A stretch of 64,000 nucleotides of DNA, from the NCBI GenBank assembly GCA_033763555.1, contig JANRKK010000043.1:62001-126000 (forward strand). The letters run 5' to 3'. Origin of the DNA: JALYJG01 sp033763555. GTDB taxonomy: Bacteria; Pseudomonadota; Alphaproteobacteria; UBA9219. Shown piece after piece: positions 36,212-44,213 of the stretch. Each line of letters begins with the position of its first letter. Positions within the stretch are counted from its first letter, which is position 1. A program made the position numbers and the translations under genes. The notes beneath the pieces were generated by a model that made no database searches, was not told the DNA's origin, and was given only the letters and a program-made list of their open reading frames with translations.

Positions 36212-37020
36212 TTCGCTTGAAAACAATGCTCAGGGCCGGGAAAGCGCCGGGCACGCACATCGGCCGCGTAATTTTCCGCCGCTTTTGAAATCGCTTCATC
36301 CAGCCCGGCATAGCGCTTGACAAAACGCAGTGATTTGCCCGTCAAGCCCAGAATATCATCCGTCACCAGAATCTGCCCGTCACAGGCGACCGATGCGCCG
36401 ATACCGATGGTGGGTATGGAAATGGATTGCGTAATGTCTTTCGCCACAGGCTCAACCGTGCCCTCCACGATGATGGCAAAAGCACCCGCTTCGGCAATGG
36501 CGCGCGCATCACCTTTCAGTTTTTCGGCCTGGGCTTCATCGCGACCTTGAACTTTGAAACCACCGATCTTCTCAATCGATTGCGGCATCAGGCCAATATG
36601 CCCGACGACGGGAATGCCTTCTTTCACAAGCCGCGCGACCGTCGGCGCCATTTCCGCGCCGCCTTCCAGCTTGACAGCACTGCATCCGGTTTCCTGCATC
36701 ACGCGCGAGGCACTGCGCAGGGCCTGCTCGGGCGACTCTTCATAAGTGCCGTAGGGCAGATCGACTATCACCACAGCGCGCGAGGAACCGCGCATCACCG
36801 CCGCGCCATGCGCGATCATCATATCGAGCGTGACGGACAAAGTGTTGTCAAAGCCGTAGACGACCATGCCAACCGAATCGCCGACTAGGATCATGTCCAC
36901 ATGCGGATCGAGCAGCCGCGCGACACTGGTCGTGTAGGCCGTCAGGCACACGATGCGCGCCTTGGCTTTAACGATTTCGTGAATGCCGCGTCGTTCTTTG
37001 CGTTGTATCTGGCCGTCCAT
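36208..37020 (-). CDS. panB: 3-methyl-2-oxobutanoate hydroxymethyltransferase
   Basis: PanB makes ketopantoate, the first step toward pantothenate and CoA. It is a 270-residue TIM barrel with [37 protein letters not shown] and VGHIGLMPQ, and the later [18 protein letters not shown]. It heads a leftward run panB-bioF-bioH-bioC with 4-bp or smaller overlaps, thus linking CoA precursor and biotin synthesis in one transcript. The 76-bp region before its start must hold promoters for both panB and the divergent genes. Confidence 0.95.
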   Translation of the reverse strand: MDGQIQRKERRGIHEIVKAKARIVCLTAYTTSVARLLDPHVDMILVGDSVGMVVYGFDNTLSVTLDMMIAHGAAVMRGSSRAVVIVDLPYGTYEESPEQALRSASRVMQETGCSAVKLEGGAEMAPTVARLVKEGIPVVGHIGLMPQSIEKIGGFKVQGRDEAQAEKLKGDARAIAEAGAFAIIVEGTVEPVAKDITQSISIPTIGIGASVACDGQILVTDDILGLTGKSLRFVKRYAGLDEAISKAAENYAADVRARRFPGPEHCFQAK

Positions 37021-37096
37021 AAAAGACCCTCTCTGTTTTCATGCGCAGAGGGAGAAGATTTTGCAATGCCGCCTGAAAGAAGCTAGACAGGAGGCT

Positions 37097-37600
37097 ATGA
37101 CAACAACGACGCTTCTGCAACGCCCTGAATATCTGCCTTTCATAGATAGGCTTATGATGAGATTTTTTAGACTTGCCTGTCTATTTTTTGGAATAGTTTT
37201 TATATTGAGCCCTCATTTTTCATGGGCCAATTCGCTACCCGATCAACACCCTATTGAAAAAGAACTTATTTCAAAAGCAGAGCTTATTTTTATAGGAACG
37301 GCTTTGTCTTTAGATCCCCAACCACCTTATTGTGGTAAGGGAATTTTTTGGCAAAAAGTGCATTTTTCTGTCCAAACAATTTTAAAAGGTCATCTGGATT
37401 CAGAACAACAGAAAGACTACGTTATCAGTTATCAATGCGGTGTGGACGGACAGTTGGCGAAAGGAGGCGCTAACCTGATTTTGGCATCAACACAAAGTTA
37501 TCATGCACTGGAGGATGTTATGGTCAGCTTAAAAACCGTACCTGCTGTCAAAGAATCCATTGATTTTGTTCGCTCGTCTTTAGATAAAAAATATGACTAA
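37097..37600 (+). CDS. AT-rich hypothetical secreted protein upstream of bioB
   Basis: The frame starts at ATG 37097 behind an AGGAGG that is only two bases away. ATG 37154 or 37157 would give a cleaner Sec signal ([24 protein letters not shown]). The mature part has a run [27 protein letters not shown] and a second Cys in ISYQCGVDG, compatible with one disulfide. From about 37145 to 37615 base composition is markedly AT-rich against its neighbours. The stop overlaps the bioB start by 8 bp. I recognise no family. It may be an acquired gene or a fast-evolving small envelope protein. Confidence 0.62.
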   Translation: MTTTTLLQRPEYLPFIDRLMMRFFRLACLFFGIVFILSPHFSWANSLPDQHPIEKELISKAELIFIGTALSLDPQPPYCGKGIFWQKVHFSVQTILKGHLDSEQQKDYVISYQCGVDGQLAKGGANLILASTQSYHALEDVMVSLKTVPAVKESIDFVRSSLDKKYD

Positions 37601-38588
37601 AACTCAGATATTCAATATAGGAATTATCCGCCACGATTGGGCCGTGCCGGAAATTCAAGCGCTGTTGGCCATGCCGCTGCTCGACCTTGTTTATGAGGCG
37701 CAGAGCGTTCATCGCCGCCATCAGGACGACACGGTTCAACTCGCCAGCCTGCTGTCGATCAAGACCGGCGGCTGCCCGGAAGATTGCGCCTATTGCCCGC
37801 AAAGTGCGCACTACGCCAAAACCACCGGAACGGCAAAAGAAGCGCTTATGAATGTCGATGATGTGCTTGCCAAGGCGCGCATCGCGCGCGAGGCGGGCGC
37901 GTCGCGCTTCTGCATGGGCGCGGCCTGGCGCGAAGTGCGCGACGGGCAGGAGTTCGACAATGTGGTGGAGATGGTGCGCGGTGTGCGCGGCATGGGTATG
38001 GAAGCCTGCGTTACGCTCGGCATGCTGAAGCCGCATCAGGCGCAGCGTCTCGCCGAAGCGGGCCTCACCGCCTACAATCATAATCTCGACACCAGCCCGG
38101 AATTTTATAGCAAAATCATCTCAACCCGCGATTATCAGGATCGGCTCGATACGCTCGCGCATGTGCGCGCGTCGGGCGTCACCGTTTGCTGCGGCGGCAT
38201 CATCGGCATGGGCGAAGGCGCGAAAGACCGCGCTTCCATGTTGCAAACCCTTGCCTGCATGACGCCGCACCCCGAGAGCGTGCCAATCAATGCGCTGGTT
38301 GCCGTGGCCGGAACGCCGCTGGAACAGCAAAAGCCCATCGATCCACTCGATCTCGTGCGCATGGTAGCAGCCGCGCGGATTACGATGCCAAAGGCGCGTG
38401 TACGTTTATCGGCAGGACGCGCCGAACTGACGCGCGAGGCGCAGGCGCTGTGCTTTATGGCCGGGGCCAATTCGATTTTCTACGGCGAAAAACTCCTGAC
38501 GACATCCAACAACGATGCCGCCGAAGACCGTGCGATGATTGAATCCCTTGGCCTGAAAATCAGCGAAGTGGTGGAGAAGGCAGCCTAG
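37593..38588 (+). CDS. bioB: biotin synthase
   Basis: BioB is a radical SAM enzyme that inserts sulfur into dethiobiotin. The radical SAM cluster motif is [13 protein letters not shown] (C-x3-C-x2-C). [33 protein letters not shown] and [11 protein letters not shown] are conserved through the family. The last residues of the core read [17 protein letters not shown]. At 331 residues the length is normal. The first dozen residues ([12 protein letters not shown]) are encoded in AT-rich DNA and differ in composition from the rest. It is divergent from panB-bioFHC. Confidence 0.96.
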   Translation: MTKTQIFNIGIIRHDWAVPEIQALLAMPLLDLVYEAQSVHRRHQDDTVQLASLLSIKTGGCPEDCAYCPQSAHYAKTTGTAKEALMNVDDVLAKARIAREAGASRFCMGAAWREVRDGQEFDNVVEMVRGVRGMGMEACVTLGMLKPHQAQRLAEAGLTAYNHNLDTSPEFYSKIISTRDYQDRLDTLAHVRASGVTVCCGGIIGMGEGAKDRASMLQTLACMTPHPESVPINALVAVAGTPLEQQKPIDPLDLVRMVAAARITMPKARVRLSAGRAELTREAQALCFMAGANSIFYGEKLLTTSNNDAAEDRAMIESLGLKISEVVEKAA

Positions 38589-38589
38589 T

Positions 38590-39051
38590 TTACCGCTTCG
38601 GCTTCGGCGGCTTCCCGCCGGGAAGGCTACGCAAAAAGTGGCGGGGACGGTGCGGTTTAGGAGTCGGCTTTTTCGGCCTTTGAGCGCGCATTCTCTCCAA
38701 TAATTCTTTTTGTTGCCTGTCTCTACAGTTGGAAATCTGCCGTAAAAGATTTTCTTTCGCCATGGGCCGGGACGAATGGGCAGCGTGGTAGATCGCCATA
38801 GCCGTCGCTTCGGGGTCTGGATAACATTGGCGCAAGATACCGACCTTGTCGCCATAGAGCCCAAGCTCATCAACCGCCCGCAAAATATCCCATCCCTTAA
38901 TGTTATCCGCAGGGTAAGCGTGACGGACGGACTCATCATTAACAAGATCGAGAAACTCGGTGCTGTCTTTACTTCCATAAGTGAGGGCCCTGATGGCTTC
39001 CTCAACACTCATGCCTTTTTTTAGGCGCCTGGAATGGTCACCATTACTCAT
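38590..39051 (-). CDS. hypothetical protein with basic proline-rich tail
   Basis: A 153-residue protein of unknown function, started at ATG 39051; the open frame runs upstream to 39099. The N-terminal two thirds is helical (MSVEEAIRALTYGSKDSTEF, WDILRAVDELGLYGDKVGIL). The last 35 residues are rich in Lys, Arg, Pro and Gly (RPKKPTPKPHRPRHF...). That tail may bind nucleic acid. The gene ends one base beyond the convergent bioB. No membrane segment is seen. Confidence 0.6.
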   Translation of the reverse strand: MSNGDHSRRLKKGMSVEEAIRALTYGSKDSTEFLDLVNDESVRHAYPADNIKGWDILRAVDELGLYGDKVGILRQCYPDPEATAMAIYHAAHSSRPMAKENLLRQISNCRDRQQKELLERMRAQRPKKPTPKPHRPRHFLRSLPGGKPPKPKR

Positions 39052-39154
39052 ATCAATCTCTTCAAAATGACAGCCGTTATATGTACGAAATCCTAGCACA
39101 TATTTCTGAAACTATAGCGTGATAAAATACGCTTAACCGATTGATTTTTCTATT

Positions 39155-40006
39155 TTAACCCTCATCCAGCCCCACATCCAAAACAGGTGCGCTATGGGTA
39201 ATCCAGCCCACAGCGATGCGGTCGACACCTGATGCCGCGATAGCGGAAATATTCGCCAGCGTCACGCCGCCCGACGCCTCGGTGACAAAACGCCCGCTGA
39301 CCATCTCGACCGCCCGTTTCAGCATAGCGGGTTCCATATTGTCGAGCAGCACAGCGTCAATCGGCAGGTCGAGTGCTTCCTGTAATTGTTCCAGCGTATC
39401 GACTTCAAGCTGAACCTTAACTTCGCTCTCCACAGCCTTGCGCGCTTTCAGAACCGCTGCACGCAGTCCACCTGCGGCGGCAATATGATTGTCCTTGATC
39501 AATACCGCATCATAAAGCCCAAAGCGGTGATTGATGCCGCCGCCTGCCCACACCGCGTATTTTTCGGCGGCGCGAAGACCCGGCATCGTCTTGCGCGTGC
39601 AGGCGATGCGCGCCTTATGCGGCTTCACCACCTCGACCAGCTGATGCGTTGCCGTTGCAATGCCGCTGAGATGCCCGAGGCAATTCAGCGCCACACGCTC
39701 GCCCGTCAAAATCGCACGCGCCGTACCCGTAACTTCCGCCAACACATCACCAGGCTTTACCGCATCACCATCCGCCTTTTTGGGCGTGAAACAGACAGAC
39801 GCATCCATCAAACGGAATGCCATCTGCGCAAAATCCAGTCCCGCAACAATCCCCGCTTGCCGTGCAACGAGAACACCTTTCCATTTTGCATCCGCCGGAA
39901 TAATGGCGTCAGTGGTGATGTCACCCCTGCTGCCCAGATCTTCGGCGAGTGCATTGCGTACCAAGACTTCCACAACATCTTCGGGTAGCGGATCGAAAGA
40001 ACGCAT
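39155..40006 (-). CDS. nadC: nicotinate-nucleotide pyrophosphorylase (carboxylating)
   Basis: NadC converts quinolinate and PRPP to nicotinate mononucleotide. Family motifs are ALAEDLGSRGDITTDAIIP, GERVALNCLGHLSGIAT, ACTRKTMPGLRAAEKYAVWAGGG, DAVLIKDNH and the C-terminal EASGGVTLANISAIAASGVDRIAVGWITHS. The 283-residue length is typical. It is last in nadA-nadB-nadC, 6 bp after nadB. Confidence 0.96.
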   Translation of the reverse strand: MRSFDPLPEDVVEVLVRNALAEDLGSRGDITTDAIIPADAKWKGVLVARQAGIVAGLDFAQMAFRLMDASVCFTPKKADGDAVKPGDVLAEVTGTARAILTGERVALNCLGHLSGIATATHQLVEVVKPHKARIACTRKTMPGLRAAEKYAVWAGGGINHRFGLYDAVLIKDNHIAAAGGLRAAVLKARKAVESEVKVQLEVDTLEQLQEALDLPIDAVLLDNMEPAMLKRAVEMVSGRFVTEASGGVTLANISAIAASGVDRIAVGWITHSAPVLDVGLDEG

Positions 40007-40012
40007 TTTCGA

Positions 40013-41608
40013 TTAGGTCGTATGGCCAGGCGTGGGTGGTGATACCTTTGGATCCTGCCGGATTGGCAATCCCATATCCCTGAGCAAAGATTCCAGCTCT
40101 TGCAAATTCATCTCCTGACGCTCTCCATGAGGAGAAGGGTTTGGAAAATCCGTACGCGCATGCGCACCACGGCTTTCCTCACGCTGCAAAGCAAACAAAG
40201 CAACCATCGCCGCCGCCAGCGTTGGCCCCGGCAGATCGGCAAGTTTTTTCCCCTGCGCCGTGAGTTCCTGCAAAGCCTGGATCAACCCGGTTTCATGGCG
40301 CAACACACCAACATGATCCGACATGATGCGGCGAATATCCGGCGTAGGCACATCCATGTCTTGGGCGCGTGCCGCCGCACGCAGGGTAGAGACCGTTATA
40401 TTATCGTTTGACGGGGTCGTGCGGATATCTTCTGCAGCGCGCATTCCCATCGAAACACCTTCCAGCAGGGAATTGCTGGCCAAACGATTGGCGCCCTGCA
40501 AACCCGTAGAGGCTACTTCACCGACAGCCCACAATCCGCGAACACCTTTCACTTCACCATATCTATCGGTCACGATACCGCCCATATGATAATGCGCGGC
40601 GGGACGCACAGGGATCGGTTCTTTTGCCGGATCGATGCCCGCTTCCCTGCAAATTTCATAAATAGCGGCAAAATCCTTTTCAAAATTCAGCCTCCGCCCA
40701 TCCAGAAACACTTGATGCCCCTCGCCGAGATGATTCCAAATCGCGCGAGCAACAACGTCGCGCTCCTGCAATTCAGGAACATTCTTGCCTGCAGGACCTT
40801 TCAACATGAAACGCGCACCGCTTTCATCGATCAGCGTTGCGCCTGCACCGCGCAAAGCCTCACTGGCCAGTGGCATACGGCGCGGCGCGTCATCCGGATT
40901 TTTGGTCAGAATGGCTGTGGGATGAAATTGCATGAATTCGAGATCGGCAAGCATCGCACCCGCGCGTGCCGCCAGAACCAAACCGCTGCCCCATGAGCCG
41001 TCGGGATTGGTGGTATGGCTCCATAACGCTCCGGCACCGCCCGTTGCCAGAACCACACGGTCGGAAGCCAGAATTTCCTGCCTGCCATCGCGATGACTGA
41101 CGGCAACGCCCTGAATGGTGCCGCGCTTGACGATAAGTTCGTTGACGGTGGCATCGTTGACAACGGTGATCAGAGGATTTGAGACGACTTTCCTGACCAG
41201 CGCACGGATAATGACGCCGCCCGTACCGCCACCGCCGGCATGCACGATACGGTGCTGGCTATGTGCGGCTTCCAGCCCGAGATTCAATTCGCCTGCAGCA
41301 TCGCGGTCGAACTGAACGCCATGCCCTTCCAGCCAATCGATGACTTTGGGGCCGTCATCGGTAATACGCCGGACAACATCGCCGACGCACAGGCCTGCAC
41401 CAGCTGCCATCGTATCCGCGGCATGCGCCGCAGCCGTGTCGCCTGCGCCAACCGCAGCGGCAACACCACCCTGCGCCATAACACTGCTGCTGCTGTAATC
41501 CGTGCCAAGCACGTCAGGCGACAGGAGCATGACGGGAACATCCTGTTCCGCCAGCGCCAGGGCCGTCGTCAAACCAGCAATGCCGCCGCCGATGATGATG
41601 GGGCGCAT
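40013..41608 (-). CDS. nadB: L-aspartate oxidase
   Basis: NadB oxidises aspartate to iminoaspartate with FAD, the first step of de novo NAD synthesis. The FAD motif is GGGIAGLTTALALAEQ at the N-terminus. SVMAQGGVAAAVGAGDT, HAGGGGTGG and the substrate-arginine region RPAAHYHMGGIVTDRYGEV follow. The C-terminal helical domain is complete (531 residues). Its ATG overlaps the nadA stop (TGATG), coupling translation. Confidence 0.95.
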   Translation of the reverse strand: MRPIIIGGGIAGLTTALALAEQDVPVMLLSPDVLGTDYSSSSVMAQGGVAAAVGAGDTAAAHAADTMAAGAGLCVGDVVRRITDDGPKVIDWLEGHGVQFDRDAAGELNLGLEAAHSQHRIVHAGGGGTGGVIIRALVRKVVSNPLITVVNDATVNELIVKRGTIQGVAVSHRDGRQEILASDRVVLATGGAGALWSHTTNPDGSWGSGLVLAARAGAMLADLEFMQFHPTAILTKNPDDAPRRMPLASEALRGAGATLIDESGARFMLKGPAGKNVPELQERDVVARAIWNHLGEGHQVFLDGRRLNFEKDFAAIYEICREAGIDPAKEPIPVRPAAHYHMGGIVTDRYGEVKGVRGLWAVGEVASTGLQGANRLASNSLLEGVSMGMRAAEDIRTTPSNDNITVSTLRAAARAQDMDVPTPDIRRIMSDHVGVLRHETGLIQALQELTAQGKKLADLPGPTLAAAMVALFALQREESRGAHARTDFPNPSPHGERQEMNLQELESLLRDMGLPIRQDPKVSPPTPGHTT

Positions 41609-42606
41609 CAGTTCACCTCGATCATACGTTCAACCGCGCGGCGGGCACGGGCGGCAATGTCTTCCGGTACCGTCACTTCATGCGTCATGGTCTCCAGCGC
41701 ATGGCGGATTTTTTTCAGCGTGATGCGCTTCATATGCGGGCAAAGCTGGCACGGCCGCACAAATTCGACATCCGGGTTCATGACAGCGACATTGTCGCTC
41801 ATCGAACATTCGGTCAGCAGCATGACACGTTCGGGCTTTTCGCTTTCCACCCATTCGATCATCCGCGCGGTGGAGCCGGAATAATCCGACGCCTGCACAA
41901 CCTCAGGCGGGCATTCGGGATGTGCCAGAACGACAACGCCGGGATTTTGCTGGCGGAACAGCGCGATTTCACCGGGCGTGAAACGCTCATGCACTTCGCA
42001 ATGGCCCTTCCAGGTGATGATTTTGACCTTGGTTTCCGCCGCAACATTCTGCGCCAGAAATTCGTCCGGCAGCATGATGACTTCCGACACGCCGAGAGAC
42101 TCCACAATCTTTTTCGCATTGCCCGAGGTGCAGCAGATGTCGGACTCCGCCTTCACCGCCGCCGAAGTGTTCACATAAGTCACGACCGGAACACCCGGAT
42201 AACGCGCGCACAGTTTCCGCACATCTTCCGCCGTGATGGATTCCGCCAGCGAACATCCAGCCTTCATATCAGGGATAAGAACCGTCGCGGATGGATTCAA
42301 AAGTTTCGACGTCTCGGCCATGAAATGCACGCCCGCCTGCACGATGACTTTGGCATCGGCTTTGGCCGCTTCGCGCGCCAGCGCCAGAGAGTCGCCCTTG
42401 ATGTCCGCGACGCCGTGGAAAATTTCCGGCGTCTGGTAGTTGTGGGCAAGAATGATGGCATTGCGTTCACGCTTCAGGCGGTGAATGGCATCGACATCCT
42501 CGGCGAACGCAGCCCACTCCATCGGCGGAATGACATTCTTCACCCGCTCATAGATGTCCGCGGTATTTTTCAGGGCTTCGGCGGTCTGCGCCTGCAGGAG
42601 ACCCAT
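41608..42606 (-). CDS. nadA: quinolinate synthase
   Basis: NadA is a 4Fe-4S enzyme that condenses iminoaspartate with dihydroxyacetone phosphate to give quinolinate. Motifs visible are [51 protein letters not shown], the DICCTSGNA segment and [14 protein letters not shown]. Cysteines in the second-last group and the C-terminal CPHM are the probable cluster ligands. It heads the nadABC operon; the leader holds an operator-like palindrome and a terminator-like hairpin. Confidence 0.96.
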   Translation of the reverse strand: MGLLQAQTAEALKNTADIYERVKNVIPPMEWAAFAEDVDAIHRLKRERNAIILAHNYQTPEIFHGVADIKGDSLALAREAAKADAKVIVQAGVHFMAETSKLLNPSATVLIPDMKAGCSLAESITAEDVRKLCARYPGVPVVTYVNTSAAVKAESDICCTSGNAKKIVESLGVSEVIMLPDEFLAQNVAAETKVKIITWKGHCEVHERFTPGEIALFRQQNPGVVVLAHPECPPEVVQASDYSGSTARMIEWVESEKPERVMLLTECSMSDNVAVMNPDVEFVRPCQLCPHMKRITLKKIRHALETMTHEVTVPEDIAARARRAVERMIEVN

Positions 42607-42611
42607 GACTT

Positions 42612-42628
42612 ATGCTCCTTTTGAGCAT
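42612..42628. promoter_or_regulatory. palindromic operator candidate before nadA
   Basis: A perfect inverted repeat ATGCTC-N5-GAGCAT ends five bases before the nadA ATG and includes the AAGGAG ribosome site. The adjacent Nudix-related repressor gene makes it the natural operator candidate for nadABC. Binding here would block early transcription or initiation. No footprint data are available to me. Confidence 0.6.
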
Positions 42629-42638
42629 TAATAAGGCC

Positions 42639-42662
42639 AAAAAATCAGGGGCATGGCCCCTT
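42639..42662 (-). terminator. terminator-like hairpin in the nadA leader
   Basis: On the minus strand a 6-bp stem AGGGGC/GCCCCT with a three-base loop is followed two bases later by six T residues. It lies 33 bp before the nadA start and downstream of a second, separate terminator for the repressor gene. A good -10-like TAATAT lies just upstream (42677-42682). The hairpin could be a transcription attenuator or a second end for the repressor transcript. Confidence 0.55.
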
Positions 42663-42711
42663 CTCACTTTCTCATATTACTCCTAAACGCCGGAAAAATC
42701 CATGGAGCGGT

Positions 42712-42734
42712 AAAAATCCCTTGAAATTCAAGGG
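42712..42734 (-). terminator. intrinsic terminator of the nadQ-like gene
   Basis: Immediately after the stop codon, CCCTTGAA and TTCAAGGG form an 8-bp inverted repeat separated by one base, followed by five T residues on the minus strand. Confidence 0.75.
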
Positions 42735-43631
42735 TTACGACGCGCGCGGCAATTTGGTTCCCGCCGCGGCGCGCTCCAGCAGCACTTCGCGACGGAAGGC
42801 GAAGAGTTTGGCCGGACGGCCCGAGGCGCCGCTGGTCATGGCACCCGTTTCCTCCACCAGCCCCTGCCCTTCCATCAACCGCCGGAAATTCTGCTTGTGC
42901 AGCGGCAGCCCCGCCAGAGCCTCAACCGTATTCTGCAATTGCAGCAGCGTGAAACTGTCCGGCATCAACTCGAACACCACAGGGCGGTATTTGATCTTGG
43001 CGCGCAGCCGCGCCATCGCCGTCGCCAGAATGCGGCGATGATCATGCGCCATCGGCAGGCCCAGCGCCGGATTTTTCCTGGCCTTGCCGCCCGCTTCGGC
43101 GACCAGCCCGGCTTCCCACAGCAATTCATAGCGCTGCAACACCAGCTCTTCGTTCCAGCGACGTGGATCTTTCGGAAAAGCGATGGCAATGCGCCGCGCA
43201 CGCGCCTGCTTCACCGCGGCATCCGGCGCGGCAGCTTTCCATTGATTCAAAAGTGGCAGAATAGTTTTGACGATAAGCGGCAACATGCCCTTGCGGTGGT
43301 CTTCCCACGGAAAATGCCTGTACCAGGGCGACCACAGCGCTTCCTTTGCTGCGCCCGCGCGCACCAGCGCCAGATAACCGATAGACACAAAGCGCTGCTG
43401 GCCCGCGGCGCGGTCACGATCGGCAAAAGTATAAAGCTGTTCGACATAGCCGAGCGGCGGACTGCCCTTGGCCTTCGCCCAAGCCCGCAGACCCTGCTCC
43501 AACGTGCGATGCCCCGTCTCAAACGGGCCGGATGGCAGTGCGGTATCCGGATCGATGCGGATATGCGGTTCGCCATCCACGATCGCGGCGATGACGGCGT
43601 TCAATTCAATTTTCAGGTGCCTGTCCACCAT
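42735..43631 (-). CDS. nadQ: NadQ/NrtR-type Nudix-related repressor of NAD synthesis
   Basis: The N-terminal half is a Nudix-related domain. YVEQLYTFADRDR and RFVSIGYLALVRAG match the NrtR/NadQ pattern. The Nudix box (PFETGHRTLEQGLRAWAKAKG) has lost the catalytic RE and EE residues, so hydrolase activity is unlikely. The C-terminal part has a winged helix (SFTLLQLQNTVEALAGLPLHKQNFRRLM). Regulators of this kind sense an NAD-related metabolite or nucleotide and repress nadABC in alphaproteobacteria. It lies directly upstream of nadABC, same strand, separated by a terminator and operator candidate. The choice between NadQ and NrtR is from memory. Confidence 0.82.
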   Translation of the reverse strand: MVDRHLKIELNAVIAAIVDGEPHIRIDPDTALPSGPFETGHRTLEQGLRAWAKAKGSPPLGYVEQLYTFADRDRAAGQQRFVSIGYLALVRAGAAKEALWSPWYRHFPWEDHRKGMLPLIVKTILPLLNQWKAAAPDAAVKQARARRIAIAFPKDPRRWNEELVLQRYELLWEAGLVAEAGGKARKNPALGLPMAHDHRRILATAMARLRAKIKYRPVVFELMPDSFTLLQLQNTVEALAGLPLHKQNFRRLMEGQGLVEETGAMTSGASGRPAKLFAFRREVLLERAAAGTKLPRAS

Positions 43632-43678
43632 GGTTTCTTCCTACCACGGCGAATGGGTTTTGGCATTGGCAGGCGGAA

Positions 43679-43975
43679 TTAATAACCGCCGGGCGGCAAT
43701 GAAGATGAACCGGAAGAATTATAGGCCGTGTCGCGCGTGCCCTTATCTAGCTGGTCGAGCAGATAGCCCGCACCCACGCCGATCACACCGCCGATGGCCG
43801 CGCCACAGGCGACGCATCCGCCTGTCACAACGGTGCCGATAGCGCCCGCCGCCGTACCCGCCAGACCGCCGGATACCATCTTCTGCTGGCTGTCGGTCAT
43901 GTTGCTGCACGAGGCAAGACTGAGAAGGGCGACAGCCGCCAGGGCCGTTCCGGTGCGCAAAAAAGTCTGTTTCAT
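43679..43975 (-). CDS. small glycine-zipper lipoprotein
   Basis: A 98-residue envelope protein with a lipoprotein signal (MKQTFLRTGTALAAVALLSLASC, lipobox LASC, Cys23). A Gly/Ala-rich membrane segment GGLAGTAAGAIGTVVTGGCVACGAAIGGVIGVGAGYLL follows, a glycine-zipper pattern like that of SlyB or OsmB relatives. It includes two internal Cys. The C-terminus is Ser/Gly/Pro-rich. It is divergent from the histidine kinase across 238 bp. Confidence 0.78.
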   Translation of the reverse strand: MKQTFLRTGTALAAVALLSLASCSNMTDSQQKMVSGGLAGTAAGAIGTVVTGGCVACGAAIGGVIGVGAGYLLDQLDKGTRDTAYNSSGSSSLPPGGY

Positions 43976-44170
43976 GGTCTGTCTCCCGGTAGCTTCCGGT
44001 CAAGGGGAACCAACCCCTTATCGGGCAAAGATGGTAAATTTTTGGTAACCAATCTTTTTTCTTTGTGAATCCCTCCGGGAAAAAGGCTTGTTCTGCCGCA
44101 TGTTGCATGCGCCATCGGGGGTGTTTCAATTGACCATATCTTAGCGAGTCATCGGTACAATTTGACATTA

Positions 44171-44186
44171 GTTAAAAATTTTTAAC
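44171..44186. promoter_or_regulatory. 16-bp perfect palindrome upstream of the histidine kinase
   Basis: GTTAAAAATTTTTAAC reads the same on both strands and lies 27 bp before the kinase ATG; TTGACA lies just upstream (44162-44167). It contains TTAA-N6-TTAA, one base short of a CtrA full-site spacing. It may be an operator for the kinase operon or an unusually placed CtrA-like site. Confidence 0.4.
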
Positions 44187-44213
44187 CCGCCCGCATCGAG
44201 TCCGCAGAACCCC

